A DNA stretch of 64,000 nt, taken from contig JAFXQB010000022.1 of assembly GCA_017527435.1 (NCBI GenBank), positions 122,808 to 186,807 of the forward strand, read 5' to 3'. The translations under genes and the position numbers were made by a program. Positions 1 to 8,234 of the stretch are shown here, in pieces. Position 1 is the stretch's first letter; every line of letters starts with the position of its first letter. This DNA comes from Salinivirgaceae bacterium (GTDB taxonomy: Bacteria > Bacteroidota > Bacteroidia > Bacteroidales > SZUA-534). The notes under the pieces were generated by a model. The model saw only the letters and a list, made by a program, of their open reading frames with translations. It did no database searches and was not told where the DNA came from.

Positions 1-112
1 GGTCGTTATACACATATATTGACCCCCCCATATCAACTGGCGGCATCGTGCCTTGCGCCTTAATCTGCGTAGTAAACATCACTATCAGCAAAATGAATAA
101 CAGTTTTTTCAT
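1..112 (-). CDS. secreted protein, N-terminal fragment (cut by window start)
   Basis: Only the first 37 codons are in the window; the gene runs off the left edge. The start is ATG at 110-112, followed by Lys-Lys, a hydrophobic stretch (LLFILLIVMF) and a likely signal peptidase site after IKAQG, so the product is exported. A well-formed Bacteroidota promoter lies upstream (TTG at 163-165, TATCTTTG at 135-142). Nothing can be said about function from so short a fragment. Confidence 0.6.
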   Translation of the reverse strand, partial: MKKLLFILLIVMFTTQIKAQGTMPPVDMGGSIYVYND

Positions 113-134
113 CTTCAAGGAATTATAATCATAC

Positions 135-165
135 CAAAGATATGAGAAAAAACTTCAAGCAGCAA
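135..165 (-). promoter_or_regulatory. promoter of the cut-off secreted gene
   Basis: On the minus strand TATCTTTG (135-142) matches the Bacteroidota -7 consensus TAnnTTTG, and a TTTTG ending in TTG (163-165) sits exactly 20 bp upstream as the -33 element. The ATG follows about 22 bp downstream. Confidence 0.6.
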
Positions 166-194
166 AAGGTGTACTAATCTAGTGATAAACAAAA

Positions 195-224
195 AAGCCC
201 ACGATTAAGAACCGCAGGCTTTTA
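195..224 (-). terminator. terminator after the SIS gene
   Basis: Read on the minus strand, AAGCCTGCG and CGTGGGCTT form a stem around a 9-nt loop, followed by a T run. It lies about 20 bp past the stop of the SIS isomerase gene. Confidence 0.6.
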
Positions 225-244
225 CCATTGATACAAATTATTTA

Positions 245-1261
245 TCAAACAATCAATTCGTTACCAACCTTGCGGGCACGCTCTGGCTTATCAAGGTTGA
301 TGCCGGTGGCAATGCCAATCTCAACAAGCAGATTCCAGCCGGCGCAGAGCATTACGTATGGTTTGAAATCGCCAGCCTCGGGCACGCGGATTGTCTCGAA
401 CGGCGTGTCGTGGTCGGCAATGGCAACGATTTTCAGGCCGACACCCTTTTGAAGCACCTCATGGAATTTCTCAATCTCCTCCTCGATGGGGTCAATCACA
501 AAGACGACATCACTCGGGCTCATCACCTCCTCAATACCGTGCACAGCATACGTTCCCTCAAGGAAATCCGATTTACGACGGGTTATCTCGTTGGTTTTCA
601 ATGTCAATTCCTCGGCAACACCATCGTTGTAACCCGAGAAATAGATTGTCTCGGCTTGTTTCACAGCGTTTACCACATCCGACGGTATCGACAGTGTGAG
701 TGCCTTTTCCAACAATTCGGGCAGATTTTTCAGTTCTGCCGATTTGTCAACGCCTTGCAGATTCCAAAGGATTGACTCATAATACAATGCCTGTTCCACA
801 ACGCTCTTTGTGGCGGCCACGGCCTGCTCCCATCCGCAGTTAAGGATGTGGGTGCTGGAGCACGCTTTTGCAATCATTGTGTCGGCGCAAGCGGTAAGGC
901 CGAAAACGTCTTTTTTGCCCGATTCTGTAAGTTTTTTGGCCAATAGAATCACCTCTTTTGTGCGGCCCGAGTTCGAAGCGCAGCAAACAGTGTATTTCGA
1001 CAAGTCGTACTCATACGACTGGCGCGAGCCGTCGGTCTGCACATTGATGTCCAAGCCCCAGCGTTTGGCCTTGCGCATAGCGTTTTTGGCCGGGAAAATG
1101 CGGCTCGACCCCTCTCCCGTCAAGTAAAGGCGCTGCGATTTTTTAACCTCATCAGCCAGTTTTTTTGTTACAGTCGGGTCGAATTTCCGAACAGTGTCAA
1201 TGGTGCCCATCATTTCCTGCACCAACGCATAATCAGCGTATTTTTTATCAGTAAGATTCAT
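245..1261 (-). CDS. SIS-domain sugar-phosphate isomerase-like protein
   Basis: The 338-residue protein has two SIS (sugar isomerase) modules like the isomerase half of glucosamine-6-phosphate synthase. A phosphate-binding segment TGEGSSR lies near residue 50 and a CASNSGRTKEV loop near residue 95; a second lobe begins around residue 205. There is no glutaminase domain, so it probably isomerises or deaminates an amino-sugar phosphate, or only binds one. It starts 8 bp after the stop of the beta-helix gene 1270-3483 on the same strand, so the two are almost certainly co-transcribed. The substrate is not deducible from the sequence. Confidence 0.85.
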   Translation of the reverse strand: MNLTDKKYADYALVQEMMGTIDTVRKFDPTVTKKLADEVKKSQRLYLTGEGSSRIFPAKNAMRKAKRWGLDINVQTDGSRQSYEYDLSKYTVCCASNSGRTKEVILLAKKLTESGKKDVFGLTACADTMIAKACSSTHILNCGWEQAVAATKSVVEQALYYESILWNLQGVDKSAELKNLPELLEKALTLSIPSDVVNAVKQAETIYFSGYNDGVAEELTLKTNEITRRKSDFLEGTYAVHGIEEVMSPSDVVFVIDPIEEEIEKFHEVLQKGVGLKIVAIADHDTPFETIRVPEAGDFKPYVMLCAGWNLLVEIGIATGINLDKPERARKVGNELIV

Positions 1262-1269
1262 AATCAGTA

Positions 1270-3483
1270 TTATAAAAGTTTAGTTAACTGTTCAATTTTA
1301 TTGTTGAAATCATCGGTCTCGCCGCGCACCTGCTTGATGAAGCTGTTCTCCTCGAGCGGCCCGATGGCGGCAATCATCTCCTCATCGTTGCGGTATGTCT
1401 GCTTGCGATAGATGTTGTCGTAGTCTTTTTTGCGCGTCTGATAAACCTGGTCGCAAATGTACTGCTGAATGCCGATGGCGCGTTTCAGTACATCGCTCCA
1501 CATTTCGTTGGTTATGGTTTCTGTTTCAAGCAGATAGCAGAGCGATTGGTATGCGTGACGCAGTTTGTCGGCGCCGTAGCGCTCCCAAATGTCATCGTAG
1601 CGGTTGTGGATGGCCTCCCACGAGTCAAGTTTTCCGTTGCGGATGTCGGCGCGCAGTTGGTCAAGGTCCGATGTCTGCATCAGCTGCCCGCCCAGATTCG
1701 ACCACTCTTTCTGACGGCGGCCCTGAATCATCGCGGCAAGCGACTCAAATGTGGCCTGCGGATTGTCGAGCAAATATTTCATTACGTTCTTAACTGCGTA
1801 ATACACAATCATATCGGCGTATGAATTGTACGCGTCGTACACTTTCAAAATCCGCACGCGGCGTTTGCCTTTCTCCATATTTTCACCGAAAACCTGCAGA
1901 TTGTCAACCACTTTGCGGTCGCCACGAAGCAACTCCTTGCCCACTTCGCGCAAAGCTTTCTCGCTCTGTCCTTCGATGTTCTTATTTTGAGTGCGCAGCC
2001 AAGCCTTGGCGGTCCAAATTTCGAGCAGCTTACGGCCGGTTATTACCTCCTCCATACTGTCGGGCGCGTATGCGTCGAACTCAATATGCTGGAATTTGCG
2101 CTTGCGAAGGTCGCGTTTCTGATACTTCCAGGCGTTGCGGGCCAGCGCATACATATTATACATCCACCAGAAGGCTGGCATCACTTCCAACTCATTGTGA
2201 CTCACATTGTTATTAACAAGTGCGAATGGCAATGGAATATTCATTTCGGTTGGGTAGTCGGCCTTGCTCAGCAGCGTGAACGATGCGAACTTGCACGAGT
2301 GCTTGACGCTCGAGCACAAGCCCGGCCAAAATCCGCGGCCAGCTTCTATCTCGTTGTCGTTGGTGCGACTGTTATGGTTCGATCCCATTGTGGCACCAGC
2401 GGCAATATTCGTCTGTCCTTTAAGAACGGCGGCCACAAGGAACGAGTTGTTGTGATGCTGCTCGTGAGCAGGGAAAATCAGGTTGTTAAGCACCTCGCAG
2501 CACGATATTGTGCTGTTATCGCCCAGGAATGAGTGAATCAGGCGCGCACCGTACTTCAGGTTCGAGTTGTTGCCCAACACAAACCGCACGGCAATGCACG
2601 AATAGAAAATGTGGCATCCGTAGCCCACAATTCCGTTCACCAGCACCACACCCTCACCTATCTGCGACGGCTCTTCAACCGACGAGTTGATGGTGACGTT
2701 TTTCAGTTTGCTGGCGCCCTTGATGTAGCAGCAGTCGCCCACCTTCACATCTTTAATGATGGCCGAATTCTTGATGACGCAGTTTGCGCCGATGGTTCCA
2801 TAGTAACCGCGGTGCGAGTCGAAACGGTTCTGCGTCAGATAGGCAAGTTTGATTTGCAAAGGCTTGTCATCGATAAATTTAGCGCCCAGATAGGCGTCGG
2901 CGGCAATCATTCCGTCGAACGGATAAACCTTGCGGCAGCCCGTCTCGTTCATCAAATCAAGGCTGATGCGAACTTCTTCCGGCTCACCATCTTTCACTAT
3001 GCCGTTACCGAATTTTGCGTGATTGGTGCAGCACATTTCCTGAATATTGAAAATGATGCAGTTGTCGCCAATAATGTAATGCGAAAGGTAGTGCACATCG
3101 TGGATGGCCACATTATTGCCAATGTCGCAAGAAGTTATCACACTGTTGGTTATACCCACGCGCAAGCGCAAATCGTGATATTGCAGCATAGCGTCGCGGA
3201 CTTCGCCAATGCGCACCAGTCCGTAGAATTTGTTGTTTTTTATCTGTTTGGGATTAAACTCATCGGTAACCAGAAAGTTATCCCAATTCTCGCAGCTGTT
3301 GTTGTTTTTCACAAGGCGCTCAATCTCGTCGGAACGCAAATGACGCCATCCGCCTGCGGGCTTTTGGGTCTGTCTGTTCCGCAAATAATATTCGTCCTGA
3401 CCTTCGGGAAGGAACTCTTTTTCGACGAAATGCGATTGCATCTCGTCGCCCGTCAGCATACACACGATGTTCTCTGTATCCAT
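1270..3483 (-). CDS. DUF4954-type left-handed beta-helix protein
   Basis: About 737 residues. I place the start at ATG 3481-3483 (MDTENIVC) because the longer reading adds an odd hydrophobic tail; a TATATTTG -7 box lies at 3500-3507. The middle third (about residues 120-330) is a run of hexapeptide-like turns such as IGDNCIIFNI and VKVGDCCYIKG, typical of a left-handed beta-helix as in sugar acyl- and nucleotidyltransferases. The C-terminal part is alpha-helical. The overall match is to the Bacteroidota DUF4954 family, whose function is unknown to me. Its partner is the SIS gene directly downstream, which suggests sugar-phosphate chemistry. Confidence 0.8.
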   Translation of the reverse strand: MDTENIVCMLTGDEMQSHFVEKEFLPEGQDEYYLRNRQTQKPAGGWRHLRSDEIERLVKNNNSCENWDNFLVTDEFNPKQIKNNKFYGLVRIGEVRDAMLQYHDLRLRVGITNSVITSCDIGNNVAIHDVHYLSHYIIGDNCIIFNIQEMCCTNHAKFGNGIVKDGEPEEVRISLDLMNETGCRKVYPFDGMIAADAYLGAKFIDDKPLQIKLAYLTQNRFDSHRGYYGTIGANCVIKNSAIIKDVKVGDCCYIKGASKLKNVTINSSVEEPSQIGEGVVLVNGIVGYGCHIFYSCIAVRFVLGNNSNLKYGARLIHSFLGDNSTISCCEVLNNLIFPAHEQHHNNSFLVAAVLKGQTNIAAGATMGSNHNSRTNDNEIEAGRGFWPGLCSSVKHSCKFASFTLLSKADYPTEMNIPLPFALVNNNVSHNELEVMPAFWWMYNMYALARNAWKYQKRDLRKRKFQHIEFDAYAPDSMEEVITGRKLLEIWTAKAWLRTQNKNIEGQSEKALREVGKELLRGDRKVVDNLQVFGENMEKGKRRVRILKVYDAYNSYADMIVYYAVKNVMKYLLDNPQATFESLAAMIQGRRQKEWSNLGGQLMQTSDLDQLRADIRNGKLDSWEAIHNRYDDIWERYGADKLRHAYQSLCYLLETETITNEMWSDVLKRAIGIQQYICDQVYQTRKKDYDNIYRKQTYRNDEEMIAAIGPLEENSFIKQVRGETDDFNNKIEQLTKLL

Positions 3484-3750
3484 AAATCGGTATTTTTCCC
3501 AAATATATCCATAAGACAAAAAAAATATGACCGCCCCCAAGTTTTTTTTTCACAAATAAATTATTTAGTAATTTACGTAATAACGCGTCAATACAAACTG
3601 CGTAAACATTTGTAAATAAACCTCATTTCACTAAAACAACATACATCAGCGTTTATATATTATAACTTTTTAAACGCCAAAAGTTTCTTCACTTATCGTA
3701 AACCTTAACCGCCATAATGCGTAAACCAATCTATTTCAAAATACAAACAG
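3484..3750. promoter_or_regulatory. divergent intergenic region with repeated CGTAAAC
   Basis: This 267-bp gap separates divergent genes. On the minus side it holds TATATTTG (3500-3507), a -7 candidate for the beta-helix gene. On the plus side the motif CGTAAAC occurs three times (near 3601, 3697 and 3720) ahead of the CE6 esterase gene, which has no clear TAnnTTTG box. The repeats may be regulator sites, but that is only a guess. Confidence 0.3.
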
Positions 3751-5211
3751 ATGAAAACAAGACATTTTTTATTAAGTGCTGCCGCAATACTTTTCGCGAC
3801 GGCTGCCAATGCGCAGGAACCAGCAGTAGCTGTTGATTCCAACTTTTACATTTTCCTTTGCCTCGGCCAGTCGAATATGGAAGGCCAGGGCATGATAACC
3901 GCTGCAGACAAGGCTGTAAGCGACAAATTTCAAGTTTTGAACACAACCGAATGCAATGGCGGACTGTACAAATGGCGCACTGCCGTTCCGCCGCTGGCAC
4001 ATTGCCAAGGCGCAGGCTTGGGACCTGTCGATTATTTTGGGCGTCTGCTCATTGATTCAATTGCACCGCACAACCCCGATATCCGCATTGGTGTGGTTGA
4101 TGTGGCTATTGCCGGATGTTCAATCGAACTTTTCGATACCACTGGCAACAAAGACGTTACGTATGCCCAAAAGCAACAAAGCTGGATGACCGACCGAATT
4201 AAAGCCTATGGCGGACGGCCGTATCTGCGATTGCTTGATGCAGCCCGCGAAGCGCAGAAATACGGCGTTATCAAGGGAATTCTCCTGCATCAAGGTGAGA
4301 CAAACAACGGCGACCAGAAATGGCCAGAAAATGTTAAAACTGTTTATGACCGCCTTATCAGCCAATTGAATCTGAAGGCAGAAGAAGTGCCATTGCTTGT
4401 CGGCGAAGTCGTACGTTCCGAGAGAGGCGGCAGTTGTGGCTCGCATAACAACGTAATTGCCAAAGTACCAAGTGTGATTCCGAATTCGTATGTCGTATCT
4501 GCCGAGAATCTCTCAATGAGCACTGCTGATGGACAGAATGTACATTTTACCACCGATGCATATCGGGTATTCGGAAAACGTTATGCCAAAACGATGCTAC
4601 GTTTCTTGGGGTACACAATTGAGTCTTTGCCGTCAATTACAGTGGATACAACCATCACAGCTTGCGATAGCTACAAATGGAAGGCTAACAACAAAAAATA
4701 CACAAGCAGCCAAAAAGTTTCACAGACTCTTGTCAATGCCAACGACCAAGACAGCACTATCAACTTGAATCTTATAATCAACAAAAGTTCACAAACAGAA
4801 CTCGACCCAGTGACAGTTGCAACTGAATACCTCTGGCCTGTTGACGGTAAAACATACACAGAAAGCCAAACACTTACTTTCAAAGGTAAAACCGCCAATG
4901 GCTGCGACAGCATAGTAACCTGCAAACTTACGGTTGGCACGACTGCTATCGGAGATGCTCTGGCCGAAAGGATTACAATTTATCCCAATCCTGCAACAGA
5001 TGTACTAAACATCAGCGTTCCTGTTTGCGCCACGGGCTATGGACACATTGCCATCTACACATCGGAAGGCATCGAAGTTTTCTCAACCGACTTCGTTCCT
5101 GAACTCGAAACCATTGATGTTGCCAACTGGAGTAACGATATTTACATTGTTCAAATTTCTGATGCCGAAGGAAATGTGTGGACGGGTAAGTTTGTGAAAA
5201 CAAGCAAATAA
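3751..5211 (+). CDS. CE6-type carbohydrate acetylesterase with T9SS sorting domain
   Basis: A 486-residue secreted protein. The signal peptide ends near ANAQ (residues 19-22). The SGNH-like catalytic domain (about 30-285) shows GQSN with nucleophile Ser41, HQGE at 180-183, and D260-G-Q-N-V-H265 for the acid and base; this is the sialate O-acetylesterase / carbohydrate esterase 6 pattern. Residues about 290-400 are two cell-surface modules of the type TACDSYKW...NGCDSI. The last about 75 residues, from IYPNPA, form a T9SS type A sorting domain ending in KFVKTSK. Expected role: deacetylation of xylan, pectin or sialoglycans at the cell surface. The exact substrate is not visible. Confidence 0.85.
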   Translation: MKTRHFLLSAAAILFATAANAQEPAVAVDSNFYIFLCLGQSNMEGQGMITAADKAVSDKFQVLNTTECNGGLYKWRTAVPPLAHCQGAGLGPVDYFGRLLIDSIAPHNPDIRIGVVDVAIAGCSIELFDTTGNKDVTYAQKQQSWMTDRIKAYGGRPYLRLLDAAREAQKYGVIKGILLHQGETNNGDQKWPENVKTVYDRLISQLNLKAEEVPLLVGEVVRSERGGSCGSHNNVIAKVPSVIPNSYVVSAENLSMSTADGQNVHFTTDAYRVFGKRYAKTMLRFLGYTIESLPSITVDTTITACDSYKWKANNKKYTSSQKVSQTLVNANDQDSTINLNLIINKSSQTELDPVTVATEYLWPVDGKTYTESQTLTFKGKTANGCDSIVTCKLTVGTTAIGDALAERITIYPNPATDVLNISVPVCATGYGHIAIYTSEGIEVFSTDFVPELETIDVANWSNDIYIVQISDAEGNVWTGKFVKTSK

Positions 5212-5230
5212 ACTCACATTAAGACTCATA

Positions 5231-5262
5231 AAAAGGCTGTCCTTCGGGATGGCCTTTTTTGT
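5231..5262 (+). terminator. terminator of the CE6 gene
   Basis: AAGGCTGTCC and GGATGGCCTT form a stem (two G-U pairs) around TTCG, followed by a T run; it begins 20 bp after the stop codon at 5211. Confidence 0.8.
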
Positions 5263-5291
5263 TTCTATAATCAATCCATCAATTATTAATT

Positions 5292-5299
5292 TATCTTTG
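5292..5299 (+). promoter_or_regulatory. -7 promoter element of the S9 peptidase gene
   Basis: TATCTTTG matches TAnnTTTG and lies 24 bp before the ATG at 5324. I see no clear TTG at the -33 distance. Confidence 0.45.
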
Positions 5300-5323
5300 C
5301 CTAAACGCTAAAACAAACCGAAT

Positions 5324-7399
5324 ATGAACTTCAAATCATTAGCAATTATGGCATTAGCAGCAACTGCCGCAGCGTGCAGCACGGGCGACGGACCGATTAT
5401 CGGCCGCAGCCAACTGAAAATCGAGAACCGACGGATGTCGCCCGAAGCCTTGTGGGCACTTGGGCGCCTGGCCGACGCACAAGTCAGTCCCGACGGAACA
5501 CGGGTGCTCTACGGCGTCACCTACTACAGCGTTGAGCAGAACAAGAGCAACCGCGAGATTTTCGTTGTCAACACCGACGGTACCGACAACAAACAGATAA
5601 CCCTTTCGGCCAAGAGCGAGTACGGCGCCAAATGGGTTAAGGGCGGCAGCCGCGTGGCTTTCCTTTCGTCGGAGAGCGGACAGATGCAGATTTGGGAGAT
5701 GAACCCCGACGGCACCAACCGCACGCAGGTGACCAACCACGAAGGCGGCGTGTCGGACTTCCTTTACGCGCCCGACGACTCGAAAATCCTTTTCATTGCC
5801 GACGTCAAATACGGCCAGCGCACGGTCGATGTCTATCCCGACCTGCCGAAATCGTCGGGGCGGATAATCGACGACCTGATGTTCAAGCACTGGGACGAGT
5901 GGGTTGAGACCGTTCCGCACCCGTTCCTGGTTGATTACGACGGAGTTAAGACCACCAACGAGCGCGATATTCTCGAAGGCGAGCCTTACGAGTGTCCGAT
6001 GAAGCCGTTCGGCGGCGTGGAGCAGATTGCCTTCTCGCCCGACAGCAAGACCATTGCCTACACCTGCCGCAAAAAGACAGGCCTTGAGTACGCAATATCA
6101 ACAAATTCAGATATTTACCTTTACGATATCGCTGCGGCGAAAACCGTCCGCAACCTGACCGAAGGGATGATGGGCTACGATATTAACCCCGCTTTCTCGC
6201 CCGACGGCACGCTGATGGCCTTCCAAAGTATGGAGCGCGACGGCTGCGAGTCGGACAAGAACCGCCTGATGGTCATTGAGTTAGCCACTGGCCAACGCAC
6301 CGATGTAAGCGAAGGCTGGGACCAGAGTTGCGAGCAGTTTGCCTGGAGCGCCGACGGCAACAGCATTTACCTAATCAGTTGCCAGCACGGCACGGTACAA
6401 ATCTATAATGCCGACATTAAATCGAAGATGTTCAAACAGATAACCACAGGCCAGCACGACTACGAATCGGTTGCCGTGGCTGGCGACAAACTAGTGGCCG
6501 TCCGCCACTCAATGAGCGCGCCGAACGACATTTACGTGGTTGACCCCGTCGGCGGAAGCCAGCAGCAGATTACTTTCGAGAACAAGCCGCTGCTCGACCA
6601 GATGGACTTTGGCCGCGTTGAAGAGCGTTGGATGCCCACTGTCGATGGCCAGCAGATGCACGTGTGGGTTATCTATCCGCCAAAATTCGACCCGAAAAAG
6701 AAATACCCCACGCTGCTCTACTGCGAGGGCGGTCCGCAAAGTCCTGTAAGTCAGTTCTGGAGTTATCGATGGAATTTCCAGATAATGGCCGCCAACGATT
6801 ATATTATTGTGGCGCCCAACCGCCGCGGCTTGTACGGCTTCGGCAGCGAGTGGCTCGAGGAGATTAGCGGCGACTACGGCGGCCTGTGTATGCAGGATTA
6901 TTTCACGGCTATCGACACCTACAGCAAGGAGCCGTGGGTTGACACCGACCATTTGGGCTGCGTGGGCGCAAGTTTCGGCGGCTATTCGGTTTACTGGATT
7001 GCGGGCCACCACGAGAAGCGCTTCAAGGCCTTCATTGCCCACGACGGAATGTTCAACTTTGAGCAGCAGTATCTTGAGACCGAAGAGATGTGGTTTGAGA
7101 ATCACGACATTGGCGGTCCCTTCTGGGACAAGACCAACGAAGTGGCACAACGCTCGTACGCCAACTCCCCGCATTTGTTTGTGGATAAGTGGGATACGCC
7201 CATTCTGTGCATTCACGGCGAGAAGGACTACCGCATTCTGGCTTCGCAGGGAATGGCGGCGTTTGCGGCGGCCAAACTACGCGGCGTGCCTGCCGAACTG
7301 CTCATCTTCCCCGACGAGAACCACTGGGTTCTGCAACCGCAAAACGGAATCCTTTGGCAGCGGACGTTCTTTGCGTGGTTGGATAAGTGGTTGAAGTAA
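5324..7399 (+). CDS. S9 family prolyl-oligopeptidase-type peptidase (lipoprotein)
   Basis: 691 residues. The N-terminus has a lipoprotein signal with Cys18 (AAACS), so it is probably anchored in a membrane. Residues about 40-420 are a TolB/WD40-like beta-propeller (repeated FSPDG, YAPDDS and DGTN segments). The C-terminal alpha/beta-hydrolase domain carries nucleophile Ser550 in GASFGGY, Asp635 in GEKDY and His667 in ENHW. This is the acylaminoacyl-peptidase / DPP-type family, which trims peptides from the N-terminus. The gene stands alone, with its own -7 box and terminator. The exact cleavage specificity is not deducible. Confidence 0.9.
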   Translation: MNFKSLAIMALAATAAACSTGDGPIIGRSQLKIENRRMSPEALWALGRLADAQVSPDGTRVLYGVTYYSVEQNKSNREIFVVNTDGTDNKQITLSAKSEYGAKWVKGGSRVAFLSSESGQMQIWEMNPDGTNRTQVTNHEGGVSDFLYAPDDSKILFIADVKYGQRTVDVYPDLPKSSGRIIDDLMFKHWDEWVETVPHPFLVDYDGVKTTNERDILEGEPYECPMKPFGGVEQIAFSPDSKTIAYTCRKKTGLEYAISTNSDIYLYDIAAAKTVRNLTEGMMGYDINPAFSPDGTLMAFQSMERDGCESDKNRLMVIELATGQRTDVSEGWDQSCEQFAWSADGNSIYLISCQHGTVQIYNADIKSKMFKQITTGQHDYESVAVAGDKLVAVRHSMSAPNDIYVVDPVGGSQQQITFENKPLLDQMDFGRVEERWMPTVDGQQMHVWVIYPPKFDPKKKYPTLLYCEGGPQSPVSQFWSYRWNFQIMAANDYIIVAPNRRGLYGFGSEWLEEISGDYGGLCMQDYFTAIDTYSKEPWVDTDHLGCVGASFGGYSVYWIAGHHEKRFKAFIAHDGMFNFEQQYLETEEMWFENHDIGGPFWDKTNEVAQRSYANSPHLFVDKWDTPILCIHGEKDYRILASQGMAAFAAAKLRGVPAELLIFPDENHWVLQPQNGILWQRTFFAWLDKWLK

Positions 7400-7447
7400 C
7401 AAATACAACAACTGAATGCTGATTGCAGACAGATTCTTTCTACCGCA

Positions 7448-7482
7448 AAAGTCTCATTCTTAATGGAATGGGACTTTTTTTG
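7448..7482 (+). terminator. terminator between the S9 gene and rprY
   Basis: AAGTCTCATTC and GAATGGGACTT pair around a short loop, followed by seven T on the plus strand. It lies between convergent genes, but the T run favours the S9 gene. Confidence 0.75.
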
Positions 7483-7523
7483 GTTTAGGGAATGATGTTA
7501 AAACTTTGCTTTTGTGTTCACAT

Positions 7524-8222
7524 CTACCCTTTCACCCCCAAAATATACCCTGTTCCGTGAACATTGGTAATCTCAATGTTCGGGTCGGATTTCAGGTATT
7601 TGCGCAGTTTGGTGATGAAAACGTCCATACTGCGGGCGGTGAAATAGCCCGTCTCGCCCCAGATTTTCTCGAGCGTCAGATTGCGGTCAACAACGTTGTT
7701 AACGTTCTGATTCAGAAAGCATAGCAGTTCCGCTTCCTTGGGCGAGAGTTTGGTTTGCGAGCCGTCCTCAAACGTCAGTGTGCGGTTTTTCACGTTGAAC
7801 ACATAGCGGCCAATCGTCAGTTCCTCAACAGAATTATCGGGCTGCTGACTTGCGGGCGTGCGTTTCAGAATGGCTTTTATCTTATAGATAAGCAGTTCAG
7901 AATCAAATGGTTTGGTGATATAATCGTCGGCACCAATCTTGTAGCCTTTAATCATATCTTCCTTCATATTCTTGGCAGTCAGGTAGATAATCGGCGTGGC
8001 GGGCTTCAACTGCTTGATTTCGGCACCAATGGTGAAGCCGTCGACGTGCGGCAGCATCACATCAAGAATGCAAAGGTCGAACTGACCTGCCTTGAAGGTG
8101 GACACCGCGTTCAGGCCATCATCGACAAGCGTAACGTCCAAATCGTTCATTTCCAGGAACGAACGCAGCACCGAGCCGAAATTCACATCGTCCTCAACCA
8201 AAAGAATCTGTTGCTTTGACAT
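7524..8222 (-). CDS. rprY: OmpR-family response regulator, RprY-like
   Basis: 232 residues. The receiver domain has the acidic pair Glu10-Asp11, phospho-acceptor Asp54 (LDVMLP) and Lys104 in ITKPFD. The C-terminal winged helix (about 135-232) has the OmpR-type ending GTGYILGVKG. It lies 12 bp downstream of a histidine kinase gene on the same strand, so the two form a two-component operon. The sequence and arrangement match Bacteroides RprY. A four-copy TTAAC array upstream of the operon is a good candidate for its own binding site. Confidence 0.88.
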   Translation of the reverse strand: MSKQQILLVEDDVNFGSVLRSFLEMNDLDVTLVDDGLNAVSTFKAGQFDLCILDVMLPHVDGFTIGAEIKQLKPATPIIYLTAKNMKEDMIKGYKIGADDYITKPFDSELLIYKIKAILKRTPASQQPDNSVEELTIGRYVFNVKNRTLTFEDGSQTKLSPKEAELLCFLNQNVNNVVDRNLTLEKIWGETGYFTARSMDVFITKLRKYLKSDPNIEITNVHGTGYILGVKG

Positions 8223-8234
8223 ATCTGTAAGTAT

